Assembly (NCBI GenBank): GCA_048265065.1
Contig: JBLXCH010000117.1
Coordinates: 1-10,228 of the forward strand
Length of the DNA stretch: 10,228 nucleotides
Origin: Motiliproteus sp048265065
Lineage (GTDB): Bacteria; Pseudomonadota; Gammaproteobacteria; Pseudomonadales; Balneatricaceae
Direction: 5' to 3'
Every line of letters starts with the position of its first letter. Positions within the stretch are counted from its first letter, which is position 1. Positions 7,256-10,228 of the stretch are shown here, piece by piece. Both the position numbers and the translations under genes were made by a program. The notes under the pieces were generated by a model that worked only from the letters and a program-made list of their open reading frames with translations, searched no databases and was not told where the DNA came from.

Positions 7256-7282
7256 TAAATAAATCCACCCATAGAAAAACAA
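7254..7282 (-). promoter_or_regulatory. Candidate sigma70 promoter of the gudD operon
   Basis: On the minus strand TTGTTT (7277-7282) and TTTAAA (7254-7259) are 17 bases apart. Both boxes are imperfect (4 of 6 matches for the -10), and the AT-rich sequence offers other pairings, so the assignment is tentative. Its best support is that operator O1 would overlap the end of the -10 box and the start site. Confidence 0.4.
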
Positions 7283-7357
7283 ACAAAAAATAACAAAATT
7301 AACTATATAAAACATAGAGTTAATTAAACAAAACAATCAAATTAATGGATTTTTTTA
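7256..7357. other. AT-rich spacer between the two operators
   Basis: This non-coding stretch is about 81% A+T by hand count over 7261-7360, with A-runs such as AAACAAAAAA and a T7 run near the right end. It contains no further copy of the operator palindrome, and no CRP-type TGTGA-N6-TCACA site is visible. Such a tract may be curved or bind nucleoid proteins such as IHF or H-NS, but I see no specific site. Confidence 0.5.
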
Positions 7358-7386
7358 TTGCAAAAACATGATGTTATCGCTATCAT
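7358..7386 (+). promoter_or_regulatory. Sigma70 promoter of the LacI-family regulator gene
   Basis: TTGCAA (7358-7363) and TATCAT (7381-7386) are separated by exactly 17 bases. The -10 matches the consensus at five of six positions and the -35 at four of six. Transcription would begin near 7393, about 25 bases before the start codon. Operator O2 occupies the spacer and all of the -10 box. Confidence 0.7.
7371..7386. promoter_or_regulatory. Operator O2: imperfect palindrome inside the regulator promoter
   Basis: ATGTTATCGCTATCAT matches O1 at 14 of 16 positions, with an identical right half (GCTATCAT) and the same CpG centre. The left half, ATGTTATC, differs at two positions, so the site is probably weaker. 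It covers the -10 box of the regulator promoter, which predicts autorepression. The centres of O1 and O2 are 132 bp apart. Confidence 0.8.
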
Positions 7387-7418
7387 TTTCACGCAATTAA
7401 TGGAGCATTTTTCTGTTT

Positions 7419-8465
7419 ATGACCAATTCATCAAGCAATTCAAAGTCGCCTCGTGCTTCTGGCAGCATCACGCTTGATGACGTTGCAAAGCTCGCCGGTG
7501 TATCCCCAATTACTGTTTCTCGCGTACTTAATCATCCAGACAAAGTCAGCGCTAAAACACGGGAAAAAGTCCAACAAGCCATCAGCGTTACCGGCTATGT
7601 TCCTAATTTATTGGCCGGAGGTTTAGCGTCTAAGCGTAGTCGATTAATTGCTGTCATCGTTCCTTCCATGTCCAACACGGTATACGCAGAAACGGTCCGA
7701 GTACTGACGCAGTCCCTAAGAGATGTGGGCTATCAAGTATTTTTAGGGGAATCGTGGTTCGATGAGCAAGAAGAAGAGCAATTGGTCAGCGCGATCTTAA
7801 GCCGTAAACCCGACGGCATTATGCTCACCGGTGTCGATCACAGCAGTAGCTGTCGACGTTTACTCATTGGCAGCAATATTCCTATTGTCGAAACCTGGGA
7901 TTTAACACCGACGCCCTTAGATGTAGTGGTTGGTTTCTCCCACCAAAGAATAGGAGAATCCATCGCTCATTTTGCGCATCAAAAAGGTTACAAAGATTTT
8001 GGCTTTGTTACGGCCAGCGACCAACGCGCTAGGCGCCGTCAACAAGCGTTCACAGAAACAATGGAACAACTCAACGGTTTAAACAGCTGTTATGTCCATG
8101 AAATCGACCCTCCATCGACCTTTAAGATGGGCCGAGATGGATTCAGCGACTTATTAAAACAAGGCTTCAAAAACGGTTTAGTGATTTGCAGCTCTGACAC
8201 TATTGCTCAAGGTGTACTTGCCGAAGCTCAAGCACGGGGAATTAAAATACCCGATGATATCAGCGTCTTTGGATTTGGTGATCAGCCTTATGCTGCATTC
8301 ACATACCCCAGCCTATCAACGGTTGCGCTTGATAGAGCACTTATTGGACAACACGCCATGCAATCATTGATAGCTCGGATCGAGAACAGGCCGATCAGTA
8401 ACCCCGTGATTGATGTCGGATTTAAAATCATCGAAAGAGAATCCACACAAAAGACACTCAGCTAA
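7419..8465 (+). CDS. LacI/GntR-family transcriptional repressor of aldarate catabolism
   Basis: A 348-residue regulator with the standard LacI-family layout. A non-conserved tail (1-16) leads into the helix-turn-helix, ITLDDVAKLAGVSPITVSRVLN (17-38). The YVPNLLAGGLASKRS hinge (60-74), which inserts into the minor groove at a central CpG, follows. A periplasmic-binding-protein-like effector domain (from about 76) includes IAVIVPSMSNTVYAE, VVVGFSHQRIGES and ICSSDTIAQGVL. The GFS/GFD region and overall pattern are closer to gluconate repressor GntR than to LacI. It is transcribed divergently from gudD and has an operator in each promoter, so it most likely represses both. The effector is probably an aldarate or 5-dehydro-4-deoxyglucarate, which is inferred from context. 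The ATG has GGAG 13 bases upstream, a long spacing that would suit low expression. Confidence 0.92.
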   Translation: MTNSSSNSKSPRASGSITLDDVAKLAGVSPITVSRVLNHPDKVSAKTREKVQQAISVTGYVPNLLAGGLASKRSRLIAVIVPSMSNTVYAETVRVLTQSLRDVGYQVFLGESWFDEQEEEQLVSAILSRKPDGIMLTGVDHSSSCRRLLIGSNIPIVETWDLTPTPLDVVVGFSHQRIGESIAHFAHQKGYKDFGFVTASDQRARRRQQAFTETMEQLNGLNSCYVHEIDPPSTFKMGRDGFSDLLKQGFKNGLVICSSDTIAQGVLAEAQARGIKIPDDISVFGFGDQPYAAFTYPSLSTVALDRALIGQHAMQSLIARIENRPISNPVIDVGFKIIERESTQKTLS

Positions 8466-8614
8466 AGTCGTACTCGTTAACGCCACCCTATGTGTGCGGA
8501 CTATAGCGATTCATAATAAAAAACATCAGGTTACCACTAAAACACGACCCGATGACCACACTAACGCTCAGGCAACGTCGCCTAACAGCAGCTATTCTTT
8601 AAAAGCACCTGCTT
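8466..8614. other. Intergenic gap between regulator and transporter genes
   Basis: This 149-base gap contains no convincing gene. A small open frame (8410-8637, plus) runs through it but starts inside the regulator gene and has no family features. CATAAT at 8511-8516 could serve as a -10, but no matching -35 is visible. AGGC-AACGTC-GCCT around 8571-8584 is a 4-bp hairpin without a U-tract. Whether the downstream gene has its own promoter or reads through from the regulator cannot be decided by eye. Confidence 0.4.
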
Positions 8615-9946
8615 ATGTTGATAGACCCCAAAAGTAGAAAACGAGACCGCACAATGCTCGCGGGCATTCTCATTGCCACAGCAATGGTACTCAGTATTGC
8701 AGGCGCTTTTTCTGCGCCTCATTGCTTACTTGCCGCCGGCGTAGCCTATTGGTTAGCGGTTGCATTGCTGTTAACCAGCGCAAACCGCCGCAACCTCATT
8801 CAGTCCTCAATCATGCTGATTATCGGGGTTATTTGTTTGGTGCTGGCCCAATTACATTCAACTGAGCAAACGCAACTCATTGATACGCAGAAACTGCTGG
8901 GTGGACACGCACCATTAATATCCATGCTAGTTGCAGTGAGCTTTTTAGCCTTAATCGCTAATCAGGAAAACGTTTCTAACTTACCCAAGCCGGTTGGACG
9001 CAAAGGCGTAATCAGCACTTTACTTGGGGTGCATATCTTGGGTGCCGTCATTAATTTATCGTCGATTTTTATGGTCGCTGACAGCATTCTTGGCAAGAAC
9101 CCCATCAACAAACACCACGCCATTGCCTTATCCCGCGGCTTCACCTCCGGTGCATTCTGGTCACCATTCTTTGCTGCTACAGCCGTTGCGCTTTATTACG
9201 CACCGGACGCAAACCTTAGTGAGACTATCCCCATCGGTGCAGCTTTTGCTGTGTGTGCTCTAGCTTTCACCTATTTTGAGATTCAGCGCGGATTCAAAAC
9301 CAGCAACCCGAATGACTTTCAAGGTTTCCCATTAACCGTAAGCACCCTGTGGATTCCAGTACTCCTTGCCGCAGCAGTATTTTTGGTTCGCTACTTCTAC
9401 CCGACCCTATCCGTACTAACCATTATCAGTTTACTGACCCCGTTGTTAGTGGTCTTTATACTGTTTATAAGAAGGGATTCAGTCGTTAAGTCGCTAGCGA
9501 ACCACATCACCGAACGACTGCCCAAAATGGCAAATGAAATCCTGCTATTTCAAGCAGCGGGAATTCTAGGTTATGGCCTTCAACAACTAGCGATTATGTA
9601 TTCAGACTGGCCCTTATTCGAGACGTTCGGAACAACACAAGCTTGCATTAGCCTAATACTGCTGATGTGCGCGGCTCTATCCGGGATACATCCGCTAGTA
9701 GGTATTGCACTGCTGTCCGCGCTGGTGATGAACACCGCCAATCCAGATCACACTCTACTGGGGTTAGTTATCTTAGCCAGCTGGTCTCTGGGTGCTGCGG
9801 CAGGCCCAATGTCTGGCAACAATCTGGCCGTACAGGCACGCTACGGAGTGAGTTCATTCACGATGATGCGCTGGAATCTAAAATATTTAGCAGTGATGGT
9901 CTTTATTGTGATGATTGCTCTGGAGATAAGAGAGTACGCCTTCTAG
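8615..9946 (+). CDS. Polytopic inner-membrane protein, probable anion/ion transporter of unknown substrate
   Basis: I do not recognise a specific family. The 443 residues contain about 11 hydrophobic segments with short polar loops, so this is a transporter-like inner-membrane protein. Two glycine/serine-rich breaks in the hydrophobic pattern, RGFTSGAFWSPFF (174-186) and GAAAGPMSGNNLAVQ (393-407), recall paired re-entrant loops in ion-transporter-superfamily proteins (DctM, ArsB, NhaD types). That resemblance is impressionistic. A second ATG at 8654-8656, preceded by a weak GAGA, would give 430 residues starting MLAGILIATAM just before the first helix. The ATG at 8615 has no visible Shine-Dalgarno, so the shorter form is quite possible. 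The gene follows the regulator in the same orientation and could be a second carrier for sugar acids, but it could also be unrelated to the aldarate locus. Confidence 0.75.
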   Translation: MLIDPKSRKRDRTMLAGILIATAMVLSIAGAFSAPHCLLAAGVAYWLAVALLLTSANRRNLIQSSIMLIIGVICLVLAQLHSTEQTQLIDTQKLLGGHAPLISMLVAVSFLALIANQENVSNLPKPVGRKGVISTLLGVHILGAVINLSSIFMVADSILGKNPINKHHAIALSRGFTSGAFWSPFFAATAVALYYAPDANLSETIPIGAAFAVCALAFTYFEIQRGFKTSNPNDFQGFPLTVSTLWIPVLLAAAVFLVRYFYPTLSVLTIISLLTPLLVVFILFIRRDSVVKSLANHITERLPKMANEILLFQAAGILGYGLQQLAIMYSDWPLFETFGTTQACISLILLMCAALSGIHPLVGIALLSALVMNTANPDHTLLGLVILASWSLGAAAGPMSGNNLAVQARYGVSSFTMMRWNLKYLAVMVFIVMIALEIREYAF

Positions 9947-9971
9947 CCGGAACAGTGGTGTCGGCAAAATG

Positions 9972-10000
9972 GGTCGAGTTATTGCTAAAACAACTCGACC
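9972..10000 (-). terminator. Stem-loop between convergent genes
   Basis: GGTCGAGTT and AACTCGACC form a perfect 9-bp stem around an 11-base loop, 25 bases past the stop of the membrane-protein gene and 54 bases past the stop of the opposing chemoreceptor gene. On the minus strand it is followed by CATTTTG, a poor U-tract. On the plus strand it is followed by ACACTTG, with none. It may act in both directions, with the minus-strand reading (chemoreceptor) slightly better. Confidence 0.6.
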
Positions 10001-10054
10001 ACACTTGATCGCTTTATCGGTAACACATGGGATCAAAGCCACCCCTGCAAAGTA

Positions 10055-10228
10055 TCAAGCATTGAACTGAGCGCTTAACTGCTTGAGCTTTTCACCCAAT
10101 TTCAACAACTCCTCGCTGGCCTGCGCCACTTGCTCTGAGCCTTGTAATGAGCTTTCCGAAATGCTGCTGATAGTCATCACATTTCGATTAATCTCTTCCG
10201 CCACGCTCGCTTGTTCCTCAGATGCACT
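10055..10228 (-). CDS. Methyl-accepting chemotaxis protein, C-terminal fragment cut by window edge
   Basis: Only the last 57 codons are in the window; the 5' part continues past 10228, so this is an edge truncation rather than a broken gene. The fragment reads SASEEQASVAEEINRNV near its start and ends GEKLKQLSAQFNA. EEQ-x5-EIN followed by a Ser/Gln/Glu-rich heptad coiled coil is the hallmark of the descending arm of the MCP signalling domain, next to the second methylation helix. There is no CheR-tethering NWETF-type pentapeptide at the C-terminus. Ligand-binding domain and specificity cannot be seen. It converges on the membrane-protein gene, with a stem-loop between them, and may have no connection with the aldarate operon. 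Confidence 0.92.
   Translation of the reverse strand, partial: SASEEQASVAEEINRNVMTISSISESSLQGSEQVAQASEELLKLGEKLKQLSAQFNA

Noticed and set aside
8501..8516. CTATAGCGATTCATAA, faintly like the operator palindrome
   Set aside because: Only the TAGCG core is shared; the right half does not match and there is no dyad symmetry, so it is probably chance.
8410..8637. A 75-residue open frame overlapping the end of the regulator gene and the start of the membrane-protein gene
   Set aside because: It begins inside the regulator gene in another frame, has no good ribosome-binding site, and its product is a polar, low-complexity sequence without recognisable motifs.
10010..10025. CGCTTTATCGGTAACA, resembling a GntR-type operator half (ATCGGTAACA)
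   Set aside because: It matches the local operators at only about 10 of 16 positions and lies between the 3' ends of two convergent genes, where an operator would control nothing visible.

Overview
The window looks like a chromosomal stretch from a gammaproteobacterium of moderate G+C. Its two sugar-diacid dehydratases closely resemble the enterobacterial GudD and GarD as I remember them. The transporter type and the adjacent chemoreceptor would suit a free-living, possibly marine (Oceanospirillales-like) bacterium. That placement is inference, because nothing in the window fixes the taxon.

Positions 153-7175 hold a six-gene minus-strand operon for aldarate (D-glucarate/galactarate) use. In transcription order it reads gudD (glucarate dehydratase), a DapA/DHDPS-superfamily lyase, tctC, tctB, tctA (a tripartite tricarboxylate-type transporter) and garD (galactarate dehydratase). 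It ends at a strong intrinsic terminator (92-135). GudD and GarD both produce 5-dehydro-4-deoxy-D-glucarate. The DapA-like enzyme probably acts on that product, either as an aldolase or as a decarboxylating dehydratase. TctABC probably imports the aldarates. tctC, for the periplasmic binding protein, has a stem-loop on each side, which would allow it to be expressed above its neighbours.

Positions 7176-7418 are a divergent, very AT-rich control region. It holds an 18-bp perfect palindrome at the gudD promoter and a related imperfect palindrome inside a good sigma70-type promoter for the divergent gene. That gene (7419-8465, plus strand) encodes a LacI/GntR-family repressor. The likely circuit is a repressor that closes both the catabolic operon and its own promoter until an aldarate or its catabolite is present.

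Positions 8615-9946 (plus strand) encode a polytopic membrane protein of about 443 residues that I cannot assign with confidence; it looks like an ion/organic-anion transporter. A stem-loop follows (9972-10000). The last 174 bases (10055-10228, minus strand) are the C-terminal end of a methyl-accepting chemotaxis protein cut by the window edge. I saw no tRNA, rRNA, CRISPR array, insertion sequence or attachment site.
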